A DNA stretch of 64,000 nucleotides, from the NCBI RefSeq assembly GCF_006539505.1, contig NZ_BJND01000019.1:186001-250000 (forward strand). Direction: 5' to 3'. Source of the DNA: Streptomyces spinoverrucosus. Its GTDB lineage: Bacteria > Actinomycetota > Actinomycetes > Streptomycetales > Streptomycetaceae. The translations under genes were made by a program, and so were the position numbers. Shown in pieces: positions 44,986 to 54,590 of the stretch. A model generated the notes under the pieces. It saw nothing but the letters and a program-made list of their open reading frames with translations, was not told where the DNA came from and did not search any database. Position 1 is the stretch's first letter; each line of letters starts with the position of its first letter.

Positions 44986-46277
44986 TGGTCGTCCTCACCT
45001 TCCCCGGCCCCGTCGCGAATGGCGAGGGCGACCAGCAGTTCCAGGAGGTCGGCGATCCGGCGCGGATTGCGGCCGGTGCGTTCCTCGATCCGGCGCAACC
45101 GGTAGTGCGCCGTGTTGTGGTGGATCCGCAGCCGGTCGGCGGCCAGCCGCAGGTTGAGGTCCGCCTCCGCGAAGGCCCGTATGGTGGCGGCCAGCGTGTC
45201 GCCACGTCTGCGGTCCTCCTCCAGCAGCGCCCGCACGCGGCAGTCGACCAGCTGGCGGGCGAGGTCGTCGGCCCGCAGCGCCAGGTAGTCGAAGGGGGAC
45301 AGCCGCGGCAGCGCCGCCACCCCGCCCCCGCTCGGCACCAGGTCGAGGGCGGCCCGCGCCTCCGCGTGGGCGCGCGGCAGTTCGGAAGCGCCCTGTGCGA
45401 CGGTGCTGATGCCCATGGAGAGCATGGTCCCCTCGCGCGCGAGCCGCCGCTGCACGGCCTCGAAGTGGGCGCATATGTCCTCCGCGTTCATGCCGGCCCG
45501 GACCACGGGCACGGCCACCACCTCGCCGTGCCGCACGACGACCAGGGTCCTGCCGGCCCAGGGTCCGGCGACGCTGATCGACGCGCTGGTGGCGTACCCG
45601 TTCTCGGCCGAGGTGAGGTCTCCGGTACGGGTGTCGCCGACGCACACCGCCACGACCGCCATCATCGGCGAGCGCGGCCCGATGCCGTAGGCCTGCGCCG
45701 CGGCGGACAGCGGACCTCGCGTCGGTGCCACGCCGATCAGGAGCTGGTCCAGGAGATCCCGGCGTTCCCGGTCCGCGTCCGCCACCACGTGCTGCTGGTA
45801 CTCGACGTATGCCTGTGCGGCATGGGTGCTGGCGTAGTCGACGTACCTCATCAGCGGTGTGACGAGGGACAGCGCGGCCTGCTGGGCCTCGGCGGACGTG
45901 CCCGCGCAGTGCAGCAGCGCGTCCCACAGCACCTGCCGGCCGACCCGGAAGGCACTGATCCAGTCCTCCAGGGCGAACCCCGCCCGGGCTCTGCGCATCG
46001 CTGCCGCGCGGCTGAACACCAGGTCCTCGGGGGCGATGTCCCGGTCGCCGACCAGCGCCGCCAACTGCATCCGGTAGTGCTCGAGCACCTGCTCCCGTAC
46101 GTCGCCGAAGAACCGCTCGTCCTGGAGTGCGTACGACGGGATCTCCGCGCGCATCACCTCGACGGCGGTCTCCGCCACCTCCTCGATCCGGTCGTGTACG
46201 GCGTGCAGGATCCGCCGCCGCTCCTGGCGGAGCGGTTCGGAGAGTCGGGGGGTGCCCGGAGCGGGACCGCGAGGCAT
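44982..46277 (-). CDS. PucR/CdaR-family transcriptional regulator
   Basis: Regulator of 431 residues. An N-terminal helical domain (about 20-180), a central GGDEF-like fold remnant, and a C-terminal PucR HTH (AEADLNLRLAADRLRIHHNT, AHYRLRRIEERTGRNPRRIA) are visible. Such proteins activate catabolic or uptake genes in response to small molecules. It is transcribed away from the livG-type operon, and a perfect 7-base-arm palindrome lies in the shared promoter region, so it most likely controls that transporter. Confidence 0.87.
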   Translation of the reverse strand: MPRGPAPGTPRLSEPLRQERRRILHAVHDRIEEVAETAVEVMRAEIPSYALQDERFFGDVREQVLEHYRMQLAALVGDRDIAPEDLVFSRAAAMRRARAGFALEDWISAFRVGRQVLWDALLHCAGTSAEAQQAALSLVTPLMRYVDYASTHAAQAYVEYQQHVVADADRERRDLLDQLLIGVAPTRGPLSAAAQAYGIGPRSPMMAVVAVCVGDTRTGDLTSAENGYATSASISVAGPWAGRTLVVVRHGEVVAVPVVRAGMNAEDICAHFEAVQRRLAREGTMLSMGISTVAQGASELPRAHAEARAALDLVPSGGGVAALPRLSPFDYLALRADDLARQLVDCRVRALLEEDRRRGDTLAATIRAFAEADLNLRLAADRLRIHHNTAHYRLRRIEERTGRNPRRIADLLELLVALAIRDGAGEGEDDQ

Positions 46278-46343
46278 GGCGCCGATCGTCGCCGTCCGCC
46301 TCGTGCTCCGTCAACAGGGTCGGGGTGAGACATCTGCGGGGAC

Positions 46344-46360
46344 CTGTGCGTGGCGCACAG
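46344..46360. promoter_or_regulatory. Palindrome in the pucR/liv divergent promoter
   Basis: CTGTGCG-TGG-CGCACAG has perfect 7-base arms. It is midway between the PucR-type gene and the ABC operon; candidate operator for either regulator. Confidence 0.55.
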
Positions 46361-46465
46361 TCCGGCGCCCCGGAAGTTGGGTGCTCACAACCAATGTGCG
46401 CCCGGAACACCCCCACCTACTGTGACGCTCGCCCACCCCCCAGCACGTCGGAAGGGGCGTCACTC

Positions 46466-47224
46466 ATGCTCGCGGTCGAAGGTATCACCGTGCGCTTCGG
46501 CGGGATCACGGCACTGGACGGCGTCGCGTTCACCGTCCAGCCGGGCACCGCCGTGGGGCTCATCGGGCCGAACGGAGCCGGCAAGACCACCTTGTTCAAC
46601 TGCCTCACCAGGCGCTGCACCCCCGATGCCGGAACGGTGCGGTTCGAGGGTGAGGACCTGCTCGCCCTTCCGCCGCACGCCGTGGCCGGGCGCGGCATCG
46701 CCCGCACCTTCCAGAACCTCGGCCTGTTCCCGCGACTCACGGTCCGGGAGAACGTCATGGTCGGCGCCCACAGCCGGGGGCGCACCGGACACCTCGCCGC
46801 GGCGCTCCGGCTGCCCCGCGTCCGGCGGGAGGAGAGGGAACTGTGTGACCAGGCGGACGACCTGCTACGGCGACTGGGCCTCGCGGACGTCGCCGACCAC
46901 CCCGCCGCCGGGCTGCCGTTCGGCACGCTCAAACGCGTCGAACTCGCCCGGGCGCTCGCGGTACGGCCGCGGCTGCTGTTGCTCGACGAACCCGTCAACG
47001 GGCTCAGCCATGGCGAGGTCGACGAATTCGCGGATCTGGTCCGGGCGGTGCGCCAGGACTTCGACCTCACCCTCGTGGTGGTCGAACACCACATGGCATT
47101 CGTGATGGGCCTGTGCGACAAGGTGGTCTGTCTCGACTTCGGCCGCAAGATCGCCGAGGGCCCGCCGGAGGAGATCCAGCGCGACCCGGCGGTCGTCGAG
47201 GCGTACCTGGGGGTGGCCGCATGA
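46466..47224 (+). CDS. livG: Branched-chain amino acid-type ABC transporter ATPase LivG
   Basis: ATPase of 252 residues. Walker A GPNGAGKTTLFN, the Q-loop ARTFQNLGLFPRLTVREN, and Walker B LLLLDEPVNGLS are present; the ABC signature is degenerate (PFGTLKRVELARAL in place of LSxGxQ), a known looseness in LivG. The switch His is VVVEHHMAFVM. GGAAGGGG precedes ATG 46466. First of five overlapping genes forming a complete HAAT-family importer; the substrate could be a branched-chain amino acid, but urea, amides and aromatic acids also use this family. Confidence 0.88.
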   Translation: MLAVEGITVRFGGITALDGVAFTVQPGTAVGLIGPNGAGKTTLFNCLTRRCTPDAGTVRFEGEDLLALPPHAVAGRGIARTFQNLGLFPRLTVRENVMVGAHSRGRTGHLAAALRLPRVRREERELCDQADDLLRRLGLADVADHPAAGLPFGTLKRVELARALAVRPRLLLLDEPVNGLSHGEVDEFADLVRAVRQDFDLTLVVVEHHMAFVMGLCDKVVCLDFGRKIAEGPPEEIQRDPAVVEAYLGVAA

Positions 47225-48027
47225 GCGAGCCCACCACCGGCCGCACCGAGTCCGCGGAGAGTGCGGAGCCGGACTTCCTGAAGGTCTCCGACCTGCACGC
47301 CGGATACGGCCAGGCCCGCGTGCTTCAGGGCCTCGACTTCTCTGTCGCACGCGGCGAGGTGTGCGCGATCCTCGGACCCAACGGCGCGGGCAAGACCACG
47401 ACGCTGCGGGCCCTGTGCGGCATGGTCCGCGGCCGCGGCTCGGTCACGTTGAACGGTACGGAACTGCTGGGCCGCTCGCCCGAGCAGGCCGCCCGGCTCG
47501 GCGTGGCGCATGTGCCCGAGGGCCGGGGCACCTTCAACGACCTGACCGTCGAGGAGAACCTGCGCATCGGCGCCCACCTGCGCACCGGTCTCGGGCGGCG
47601 GGGCCGTGCCGGGCGTGCTGCCGTGGCGGCCGACCTGGAACGGATCTACGACTACTTCCCCAAGCTGCGCCAGCGGTCCCGTCAGGCCGCCGGCAGCCTC
47701 AGCGGCGGGGAGCAGCAGATGCTCGCCATCGGCAGGGCGCTGATGCTGCGGCCCTCCCTGCTGCTCCTGGACGAGCCGTCCCTGGGGCTCGCCCCGCTGG
47801 TCACCCGCGAGCTGTTCGAGATCGTCCGTGCTGTCAACGAGGAGGAACGCACCACCGTGGTCGTCGTCGAGCAGAACGCCCAACTGGCACTGGACGTCGC
47901 GCACCAGGCCCACGTACTGGAGGCCGGCCGGCTGGTGCTGTCCGGACCGGCCGCACAGATCCGGGAGGACGGGCAGGTCGCCGAGGTGTACCTCGGTGTC
48001 TCCGTCAGCTCCCGCAAGGCCGGGTGA
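47221..48027 (+). CDS. livF: Branched-chain amino acid-type ABC transporter ATPase LivF
   Basis: Second ATPase, 268 residues: Walker A GPNGAGKTTTLRAL, Q-loop HVPEGRGTFNDLTVEENL, signature AAGSLSGGEQQMLAIGRALM, Walker B LLLLDEPSLGLAP, and H-loop replaced by VVVEQNAQLAL as normal for LivF. ATGA overlap with livG. Its N-terminal 15 residues are rich in Thr, Ser and Glu. Confidence 0.92.
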   Translation: MSEPTTGRTESAESAEPDFLKVSDLHAGYGQARVLQGLDFSVARGEVCAILGPNGAGKTTTLRALCGMVRGRGSVTLNGTELLGRSPEQAARLGVAHVPEGRGTFNDLTVEENLRIGAHLRTGLGRRGRAGRAAVAADLERIYDYFPKLRQRSRQAAGSLSGGEQQMLAIGRALMLRPSLLLLDEPSLGLAPLVTRELFEIVRAVNEEERTTVVVVEQNAQLALDVAHQAHVLEAGRLVLSGPAAQIREDGQVAEVYLGVSVSSRKAG

Positions 48028-48914
48028 GCGCCGTGACCGAATTTCTCCAGCAAGTGACGGAAGGACTGGGCTCCGGCGCGGTGTACGCCAGCCTGGCCCT
48101 GGCCCTGGTGCTGATCCACCGCTTCACCGGGATCGTCAACTTCGCCCAGGGCGAGCTCGCCATGATCTCCACGTACGTGGCATGGCAGCTGGTGGCGTCC
48201 GGGATGTCGTTCTGGCTGGCGCTGCCCGTCACCCTCGCGGTGTCCTTCGCCGGTGGAATGCTGATCGAGCGGATCGTCATCCGCCCCGTGCAGGGCGCGC
48301 CCGAGCTGACGGTGGTCATCGTCACGGTCGGCCTGTTCGTCTTCGTCAACGCGATGGCCGGGCTGATCTGGTCCTTCACCGTGAAGGACTTCCCGCAGCA
48401 GTTCCCCGACGGCGGCATCGACCTGGCCGGGGTGCGCGTGGACTGGTCGACGCTCGGGATCATCGGCGTGGTGGCCGTCGTCATGGGCCTGCTGTACCTG
48501 CTGTTCCAGCACATCTCCGCCGGCCTGGTGATGCGGGCGGTCGCCTGCAACCCGGCCTCCGCCCGGCTGGCGGGCATCCGAGTGAGCCGGGTGCTGATGC
48601 TCGGCTGGGGGCTGGCCGCGACGGTCGGCGCGGTGTCGGGCGTCCTTGTCGCCCCGGTGCTGTTCCTGGAGCCCAACATGATGGGCGGGGTGCTGATCTA
48701 CGCGTTCGCCGCGGCCACCCTCGGGGGCTTCGACAGCCCGGTCGGTGCGGTCGTCGGAGGCCTGTTCGTGGGTGTCGCCGAGACGCTGACCGGGGCGTAC
48801 GTCGATGTGGTCGGCGCCGATCTGAAGGTGGGCGTCCCGCTGGTGATCATTCTGGCGGTGCTGCTGGCGCGGCCGCAGGGGCTGTTCGGACGAGCGGCGG
48901 TGGAACGCGCATGA
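48024..48914 (+). CDS. livH: Branched-chain amino acid-type ABC permease LivH
   Basis: Permease of 296 residues with about eight spans; GSGAVYASLALALVLIHRFT and TGIVNFAQGELAMISTYVAW are diagnostic of LivH. GTG 48024 overlaps the livF stop; GTG 48033 is an equally acceptable start. The C-terminal segment PLVIILAVLLARPQGLFG is also typical. Confidence 0.9.
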   Translation: MSAVTEFLQQVTEGLGSGAVYASLALALVLIHRFTGIVNFAQGELAMISTYVAWQLVASGMSFWLALPVTLAVSFAGGMLIERIVIRPVQGAPELTVVIVTVGLFVFVNAMAGLIWSFTVKDFPQQFPDGGIDLAGVRVDWSTLGIIGVVAVVMGLLYLLFQHISAGLVMRAVACNPASARLAGIRVSRVLMLGWGLAATVGAVSGVLVAPVLFLEPNMMGGVLIYAFAAATLGGFDSPVGAVVGGLFVGVAETLTGAYVDVVGADLKVGVPLVIILAVLLARPQGLFGRAAVERA

Positions 48915-50059
48915 GCACGATCGTCGCCACACTCGGCACGGACCGCTCCCGGCGCCTGCGGGCCGCGCTCACCGTCCTGCTCGCCGCGGCCCTCGCCGTC
49001 GGCGCACCGTTCTACTTCGCCCCCTTCCAGGTCTTCCAGCTGACCATGGTGCTCCTGTACGCGGTGGCGCTGGCGGGACTGAACCTGCTGGTCGGCTTCG
49101 GCGGGCAGATCTCGCTCGGGCACGGCGCGTTCTTCGCGGCGGGCGCCTACACGGCGGCCGTCATGCTCGACCGGTACGACATCGGTCACCTGGCCACGCT
49201 GCCGGTCGCGGCAGCCGGATGCTTCCTGCTGGGCCTGGGATTCGGAGTGCCCGCGCTGCGGCTGCGCGGTCTGTACCTGGCCCTGGTCACCCTCGCGTTC
49301 GCGGTGTTCCTGCCGCCCCTGCTCAAGCGGCTCGAACCGGTGACGGGCGGCTCCATGGGCCTGACCGTGGACAAGCTGCAGCCGCCCGCGTGGAGCGGGC
49401 TGGCCGAGGACCAGTGGATGTACTTCGTCGTCCTCGCCGTCACCGCGGTGGCCCTGCTGCTCGCCCGCAACCTGCTGCGGTCCCGGGTCGGCCGGGCGCT
49501 GCTCGCCGTACGGGACAACGAGAGCGCCGCCGAGGTCATGGGTGTACGGCTGGCGCTGCACAAGACCCTCGCCTTCGCGTGGAGCGCGATGTTCGCGGGT
49601 GTCGCCGGGTGCCTGTACACCTGGGTGATCGGCTTCGTCTCGCCCGACTCCTTCAGCTTCGTTCTGTCCATCACGCTGCTGGCCGGCCTGGTCGTCGGGG
49701 GACTTGCCTCGCTGTACGGGCCCCTGCTGGGGGCGGCGTTCGTGATGTACGTGCCGAGCGTGTCCCAGGACGTGAGTGAGGCGGCACCGGGAGTGGTGTT
49801 CGGCTTGCTGATCATCGCGGTGATGTTCGTGGCCCCGACGGGACTGGCCGGTCTGCCGGGGCGTGTCCGGGCCGCTGTCGCGGATCGCCTGCCCCGCACC
49901 ACCGCCGGCCTCGACCGGACGCCCGAGACCGAATCCGCGCCGGACACGGAGCCGGAGTCCCGGGCCGCATCCGAACCCTCCGCGACGGTCACCCCCGCGG
50001 ACCCCGCAGTTGTCGACGCCGAACCCGTGGGCGCACCGCCCCGCACGGAAAAGGAATGA
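48911..50059 (+). CDS. livM: Branched-chain amino acid-type ABC permease LivM
   Basis: Permease of 382 residues. The family core GGQISLGHGAFFAAGAYTAA is at about residue 60, and GRALLAVRDNESAAEVMGV later. The last 60 residues (after GLPGRVRAAVADRLP) form an acidic, Glu/Pro/Ala-rich tail not found in standard LivM, probably cytoplasmic and disordered. ATGA overlaps on both sides couple it to livH and the binding protein. Confidence 0.9.
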   Translation: MSTIVATLGTDRSRRLRAALTVLLAAALAVGAPFYFAPFQVFQLTMVLLYAVALAGLNLLVGFGGQISLGHGAFFAAGAYTAAVMLDRYDIGHLATLPVAAAGCFLLGLGFGVPALRLRGLYLALVTLAFAVFLPPLLKRLEPVTGGSMGLTVDKLQPPAWSGLAEDQWMYFVVLAVTAVALLLARNLLRSRVGRALLAVRDNESAAEVMGVRLALHKTLAFAWSAMFAGVAGCLYTWVIGFVSPDSFSFVLSITLLAGLVVGGLASLYGPLLGAAFVMYVPSVSQDVSEAAPGVVFGLLIIAVMFVAPTGLAGLPGRVRAAVADRLPRTTAGLDRTPETESAPDTEPESRAASEPSATVTPADPAVVDAEPVGAPPRTEKE

Positions 50060-51342
50060 ACCACATGCGCAAGACCACCGCTCTGCGGGCGGCCGCGGCC
50101 GCGACCGCCGCCCTGCTCACCGCGACCGCCTGCAGCAGCCATCGAGGGCAGGACGCCCAGGACACCGCCGCCGACGGTGCCTGCAAGGGCCAGCAGACCA
50201 CCGGCATCACCGACGAGACCATCAAGCTGGGCGGGATCTACCCGCTGTCAGGACCTGCCTCCGCCTACGGCACGATCAGCAAGGGTGTGGCCGCCTACTT
50301 CAAGCATGTCAACGACAAGGGCGGCATAGACGGCCGCAAGGTCGAGTTCACCGTCCGCGACGACGGCTACCAGCCGCCCAAGGCGGTCGAGGAGGCCCGC
50401 AGACTGGTCGAGCGCGAGAAGGTCTTCGCCGTGTTCCAGACCCTGGGCACCCCGTCCACCGCAGCCGTCTGGGACTACCTCGACAAGCAGAAGGTGCCGC
50501 AGCCCTTCGTCGCCACGGGCGCCTCCATCTGGGGTACGGACGACAAGCACCCCTGGACCATCGGCTGGCAGCCCAACTACGTGTCCGAGGCGCGGGTGTA
50601 CGCCAAGTACCTCAAGGACGAGAAGCCGAAGGCCAAGGTCGCGGTCCTCTTCCAGAACGACGACTTCGGCAAGGACCTGCTCGGCGGGTTCAAGGAGGCT
50701 GTCGCCGGCAGCGGCATCAAGGTGGTCGCCGAGGAGAGCTACGAGGTCACCGACCCCTCCGTCTCGGCGCAGATGACGAGCCTCGCCCGGTCCAAGGCGG
50801 ACGTGCTGCTCAACATCACCACGCCCAAGTTCGGCAGCCAGGCCCTCGCCGCCGACGCCAAGAACACCAAATGGAACCCGCTGCACATCGTCAACAACGT
50901 GTCCTCGTCCGCCACCGTGCTCCAGCCCGTCGGGTTCAAGAACGTCCAGGGCGTGGTCTCGGCGACCTACTTCAAGGACCCCGCCGACCCGCAGTGGGCC
51001 GACGATGCGGAGATGAAGGCGTACAAGGACGCGCTGCGCAAGTACGCGCCCGACTCGGACCCGGCCAACCAGTTCAATGCCTACGGCTGGGCCGCCGCCT
51101 CCAGCCTGCACGAGGTGCTGGACGGGATGAAGTGCCCGACCAGGGAGGGGCTGCGGGACGCGGTGCGCGACCTGAAGGACGTTAAGGTGAACATGCTGCT
51201 GCCCGGCGTCACCCTCTCCACCGGGCCCGACGACGCCTTCCCGATCGAGACGATGCAGCTGATGCGGTTCAAGGGCGAACGGTGGCAGCTGTTCGGCGAG
51301 CCGGTGGATACCCGCAAGGAGTTCGGCCCGCTCGCCAAGTGA
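50056..51342 (+). CDS. Branched-chain amino acid-type substrate-binding lipoprotein
   Basis: Periplasmic-binding-protein-like lipoprotein of up to 428 residues. The signal sequence MRKTTALRAAAAATAALLTA ends in a lipobox with Cys (TATACSS); ATG 50065 is the better-spaced start, ATG 50056 overlaps livM. The mature part begins DETIKLGGIYPLSGPASAYG, followed by GRKVEFTVRDDGYQP and TNTKWNPLHIVNNV-type sequence, as in ANF/LivJ receptors. Placement last in the operon is unusual but common in actinomycetes. Ligand unknown. Confidence 0.9.
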   Translation: MNHMRKTTALRAAAAATAALLTATACSSHRGQDAQDTAADGACKGQQTTGITDETIKLGGIYPLSGPASAYGTISKGVAAYFKHVNDKGGIDGRKVEFTVRDDGYQPPKAVEEARRLVEREKVFAVFQTLGTPSTAAVWDYLDKQKVPQPFVATGASIWGTDDKHPWTIGWQPNYVSEARVYAKYLKDEKPKAKVAVLFQNDDFGKDLLGGFKEAVAGSGIKVVAEESYEVTDPSVSAQMTSLARSKADVLLNITTPKFGSQALAADAKNTKWNPLHIVNNVSSSATVLQPVGFKNVQGVVSATYFKDPADPQWADDAEMKAYKDALRKYAPDSDPANQFNAYGWAAASSLHEVLDGMKCPTREGLRDAVRDLKDVKVNMLLPGVTLSTGPDDAFPIETMQLMRFKGERWQLFGEPVDTRKEFGPLAK

Positions 51343-51348
51343 GCCGGC

Positions 51349-51392
51349 GGGGGCGGTCCCGGTCGATGCCCTGACCCCTCGGGACCGCCCCC
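51349..51392 (+). terminator. Terminator after the liv-type operon
   Basis: Perfect 13-bp stem GGGGGCGGTCCCG / CGGGACCGCCCCC around an 18-base loop. The rest of the 405-base gap up to 51747 shows no gene or other signal. Confidence 0.8.
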
Positions 51393-51747
51393 GCTCTGTC
51401 ATCGGCGCCGAGCGCATGGGGCCGGCTTTCGTGAGGGACGCGCTGGTGGCGCGAGCACACGGCGTGACGGTCCATGCGTTCGTCGTGATCACGAGAAGGC
51501 AGTCGCTGTCCAGCCGGCGCGGAGTAGCCACCTCCAGGCGCGACGCCCGCCACGCCGTGCCGCTCGGTGGGCGAGGTCGCGGCTCCACCGGATTCAATAG
51601 GCTTGCATGGCATCAGCAGGTCAGCGTGCCGTGAGGAACGCCTGGCCACCGACCCGGACGCCGTTGCGCCGGTCACCGGCCGTGGCGGGACCCGAGGCAC
51701 AACACCGGTGACCGAGGACAAGGTGGTGTCCAGCGGTGGAGAAGCGG

Positions 51748-54168
51748 ATGACGGAGCTCAGCGAAAGCCACGACGATCCGTTCGCCCTGCATCTCGCCGC
51801 CCTGGCGGTGCTCGACGACCGGGGAACCGTGGTCGGATGGAACCGGCGGGCCCAGGAACTGCTCGGATATCCGGACACAGCCGTGATCGGTCGTCCGGCG
51901 TTCGAGGTCCTTGTCGATCCCCGCGATCTGCCGGCGGTCAGGGACGCCGCGGCGAGTTGCAGGAGAGCCGGCGGCTGGTTCGGGCTGCTCAGTGTGCGGC
52001 ACCGCGACGGGCGGCTCGTGGAGATGGGGCTCAGGGCCCTGGCGCTCTCGCGCGACGGCCACATCCGTGAGTGGTTCCTTGCCGGAGCACTCGCGGTTGA
52101 CGTCCTGGAGTGGCAAAGGGACCGCGCGGTGCTCGACGGGTTGTACCGCCGGTGCCCGATCGGCCTGGTCGTGCACGATCCCGACCTGCGGCTGCTGCGG
52201 GTCAACCGGGCCATCGAACGCTTCAGCGGCGTCCCGGCAGCGGAGTTTCGGGGGCTGCCCACCGGCTGTTTCCTCGTCCCCGACGACGCACGCAAGGCCG
52301 TGGACCGTGTGCGCCAGGTGATGGAGACAGGCAGGCCGATGGTCTACTCCGAGCAGTTCGTTCGCCTGGAGTGGGATCCGGCACGAGAGCGGGTCGCGAT
52401 GGTCTCCTCCTTCCCGATGGAGGACGCGTCCGGCCGCATCCTGGGTGTGGCCGAGATGATCGAGGACATCACCGAGCGCCATCGGGCCCAGCGTCGGCTC
52501 GCGCTCCTCGACCAGGCGGGCAGCCGTATCGGAACCACCCTTGACGTGGCAGAGACCGCCCGGGAACTCGCCGAGGTGATGGTGCCTCACCTCGCCGACC
52601 ACGTGTCGGTGGACCTGCTTCAACCCGTGACGCGCGGTGAGGAACTGGCGCGGGGCCTGGTGGGACCGGTGGTCCGGGTGGGCGCCAGCAGTGTCGGTGC
52701 CCAGCAAGCCGACCCGCCCCACCCTCAGGGCGAGCCGGTGGAGTTCGCGCCGGACACACCCCAGGCCAGATGCCTCGCTGAAGGGCGGCCCGTCCTGGAA
52801 GCGGTCCTCCCGCCCGACTGGTTCTCGGCGCAAGGCCGCCAGGGAGCCCACGCTCCCGACCTGGGCGCTCACTCGTTGATCGTGGTCCCTGTGGTCGCGC
52901 GGGGCCTGGTGCTGGGCGTGATGACCTTGTGGCGTTCGCGCCGCCCCGATCCCTTCGAGGCGGACGATCTCACCCTCGCCCTGGAACTCGCGTCGCGCGC
53001 CGCCGTCGCCATCGACAATGCCCGGCGCTTCACCCAACAGCAGCAGACCGCGTTCACCTTGCAGAGCAGCCTGCTGCCCCGGACGGTCCCGGACCAGTCG
53101 GCCGTCGAGGTGGCCATGCGGTACCTGCCGGCCAGCGCGGCCCCGGGCCTGGGCGGCGACTGGTTCGACGTCATTCCGCTGTCCGGGGCCCGGGTCGCTC
53201 TCGTGGTCGGCGACGTGGTGGGACGCGGCATCCACGCCGCCGCCACGATGGGTCGGCTGCGTACCGCCGTGCACACGCTCGCGAGCCTCGACCTGGAGCC
53301 GGACGAGGTCCTCTCCCGCCTGGACGATCTGGTCCTGCTGCTGGCGGCCGAACAAGAAGCGGTCGGCGAACGGCCCGTGGGTGAGCAGGTCGTCGGCGCC
53401 ACCTGTCTGTACGCCGTGTACGACCCGGTCTCCGGGAGGTGCTCCGTGGCCCGCGCCGGCCACCCCCCGCCGATGGTGACCTCTCCGGACGGACAGGTGG
53501 CTCTGCTCGACCTGCCCGTCGGCCCACCGCTCGGCCTGGGCGGCCTGCCATTCGAGGCCCGGGACGTCGAACTGGCCGAGGGGAGCCTGCTGAGCCTGTA
53601 CACCAACGGGCTCATCGGCGAACGCCACATCGATGCCGACGTCGGCCTGACCAAGCTGTGCGCGGCGCTCGCCCACCCCGCGGACGCGCTGGAACGGACG
53701 TGTCAAGCGGTGGTCGACTCACTCGTGCCCGCCCGCCCCGGCGACGACGTCGCGTTGCTGATCGCCCGCACCCGCATGCTGCCGCCGGACGATGTCGCTT
53801 CCTGGCGTCTGCCGCTGGAGCCTGCCAGCGCCGCCCGGGCCCGGGCACTGACCTCGGCCAAGCTGACCGAATGGGGCCTGGAGCACTTGGCGTTCACCAC
53901 CGAGTTGATCGCCAGCGAACTGGTCACCAATGTCTACCGGTACGCAAGCGGCCCCGCGACCCTGCGGCTGATCCGTGAACGGTGTCTGGTGTGCGAGGTC
54001 AGCGACACCAGCCACACCTCACCCCACCTGCGCCGCGCCCGTACCACCGACGAGGGCGGGCGCGGCCTGTTCCTGGTGGCTCAGATGGCCGAACGCTGGG
54101 GCACCCGATACACCCGCGAGGGCAAGACCGTCTGGACCGAACAATCACTGGCCCGGACGTTCGCCTGA
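51748..54168 (+). CDS. PAS-PAS-GAF-SpoIIE phosphatase with HATPase domain
   Basis: Multi-domain signalling protein of 806 residues: PAS 1 (about 10-110, LAALAVLDDRGTVVGWNRRA), PAS 2 (about 125-245, MIEDITERHRAQRR at its end), GAF (about 255-430), PP2C/SpoIIE serine phosphatase (about 445-655; LGGDWFDVIPLSGARVALVV, GDVVGRGIHAAATMG and PARPGDDVALLIARTR carry metal-binding Asp residues) and an RsbW-like HATPase (about 670-800; LIASELVTNVYRYA, DEGGRGLFLVAQMAERWG). ATG 51748 has GGAG upstream. Combines the opposing phosphatase and anti-sigma-kinase modules of partner-switching in one chain; no anti-anti-sigma gene is adjacent. Confidence 0.92.
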   Translation: MTELSESHDDPFALHLAALAVLDDRGTVVGWNRRAQELLGYPDTAVIGRPAFEVLVDPRDLPAVRDAAASCRRAGGWFGLLSVRHRDGRLVEMGLRALALSRDGHIREWFLAGALAVDVLEWQRDRAVLDGLYRRCPIGLVVHDPDLRLLRVNRAIERFSGVPAAEFRGLPTGCFLVPDDARKAVDRVRQVMETGRPMVYSEQFVRLEWDPARERVAMVSSFPMEDASGRILGVAEMIEDITERHRAQRRLALLDQAGSRIGTTLDVAETARELAEVMVPHLADHVSVDLLQPVTRGEELARGLVGPVVRVGASSVGAQQADPPHPQGEPVEFAPDTPQARCLAEGRPVLEAVLPPDWFSAQGRQGAHAPDLGAHSLIVVPVVARGLVLGVMTLWRSRRPDPFEADDLTLALELASRAAVAIDNARRFTQQQQTAFTLQSSLLPRTVPDQSAVEVAMRYLPASAAPGLGGDWFDVIPLSGARVALVVGDVVGRGIHAAATMGRLRTAVHTLASLDLEPDEVLSRLDDLVLLLAAEQEAVGERPVGEQVVGATCLYAVYDPVSGRCSVARAGHPPPMVTSPDGQVALLDLPVGPPLGLGGLPFEARDVELAEGSLLSLYTNGLIGERHIDADVGLTKLCAALAHPADALERTCQAVVDSLVPARPGDDVALLIARTRMLPPDDVASWRLPLEPASAARARALTSAKLTEWGLEHLAFTTELIASELVTNVYRYASGPATLRLIRERCLVCEVSDTSHTSPHLRRARTTDEGGRGLFLVAQMAERWGTRYTREGKTVWTEQSLARTFA

Positions 54169-54183
54169 CCGTCCCGGACCTTG

Positions 54184-54516
54184 CTACTCCTGGCCGGGAA
54201 CCGCCATCTCCCCCAGCAGCGACCAGTCGTCCTGCGGAACGTTCATGTTGACGATGCGCGGCGTCTCGACCAGATGCGGCGGCAACGTCTGCTGCGCGGC
54301 CTTGAAGTGCGCGGACTGCACATGTTCGGCCCCGGCCTCGTCGTCGCGGAAAGCCTCGACCAGGACGTACTCCGTCGGGTCCTCCACACTGCGCGACCAG
54401 TCGAACCACAGGCAGCCGGGTTCGGCGCGCGTGGCCCGGGTGAAGTCAGCGGTGATCTCGGGCCAGCGGTCGGCGTGCTCGGGACGGACTCGGAACTTGG
54501 CGGTGATGAAGATCAT
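54184..54516 (-). CDS. Antibiotic biosynthesis monooxygenase-domain protein
   Basis: Ferredoxin-like ABM-fold protein of 110 residues: MIFITAKFRVRPEHADRWPE, EPGCLWFDWSRSVEDPTEYV, LVEAFRDDEAGAEHVQSAHF. Related small enzymes oxidise quinols or degrade heme without a cofactor; others are of unknown activity. ATG 54516 has AAGGAA upstream. It lies 75 bases behind the ABC ATPase pair in the same direction and could be the last gene of that operon. Confidence 0.88.
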   Translation of the reverse strand: MIFITAKFRVRPEHADRWPEITADFTRATRAEPGCLWFDWSRSVEDPTEYVLVEAFRDDEAGAEHVQSAHFKAAQQTLPPHLVETPRIVNMNVPQDDWSLLGEMAVPGQE

Positions 54517-54590
54517 GGAATTCCTTCGCTGTGTGTACGTCGTTTCGTTCGACCTCGGCGGGCAGGCAGGTGGCGCTTCCTGCCCGCCGG

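Noticed and set aside
51393..51747. Small gene in the gap before the phosphatase
   Set aside because: Short frames on both strands show no coding character or convincing starts.
51673..53706. 677-codon minus-strand frame opposite the SpoIIE-type phosphatase
   Set aside because: Gly/His/Arg-rich shadow of a well-supported multi-domain gene.
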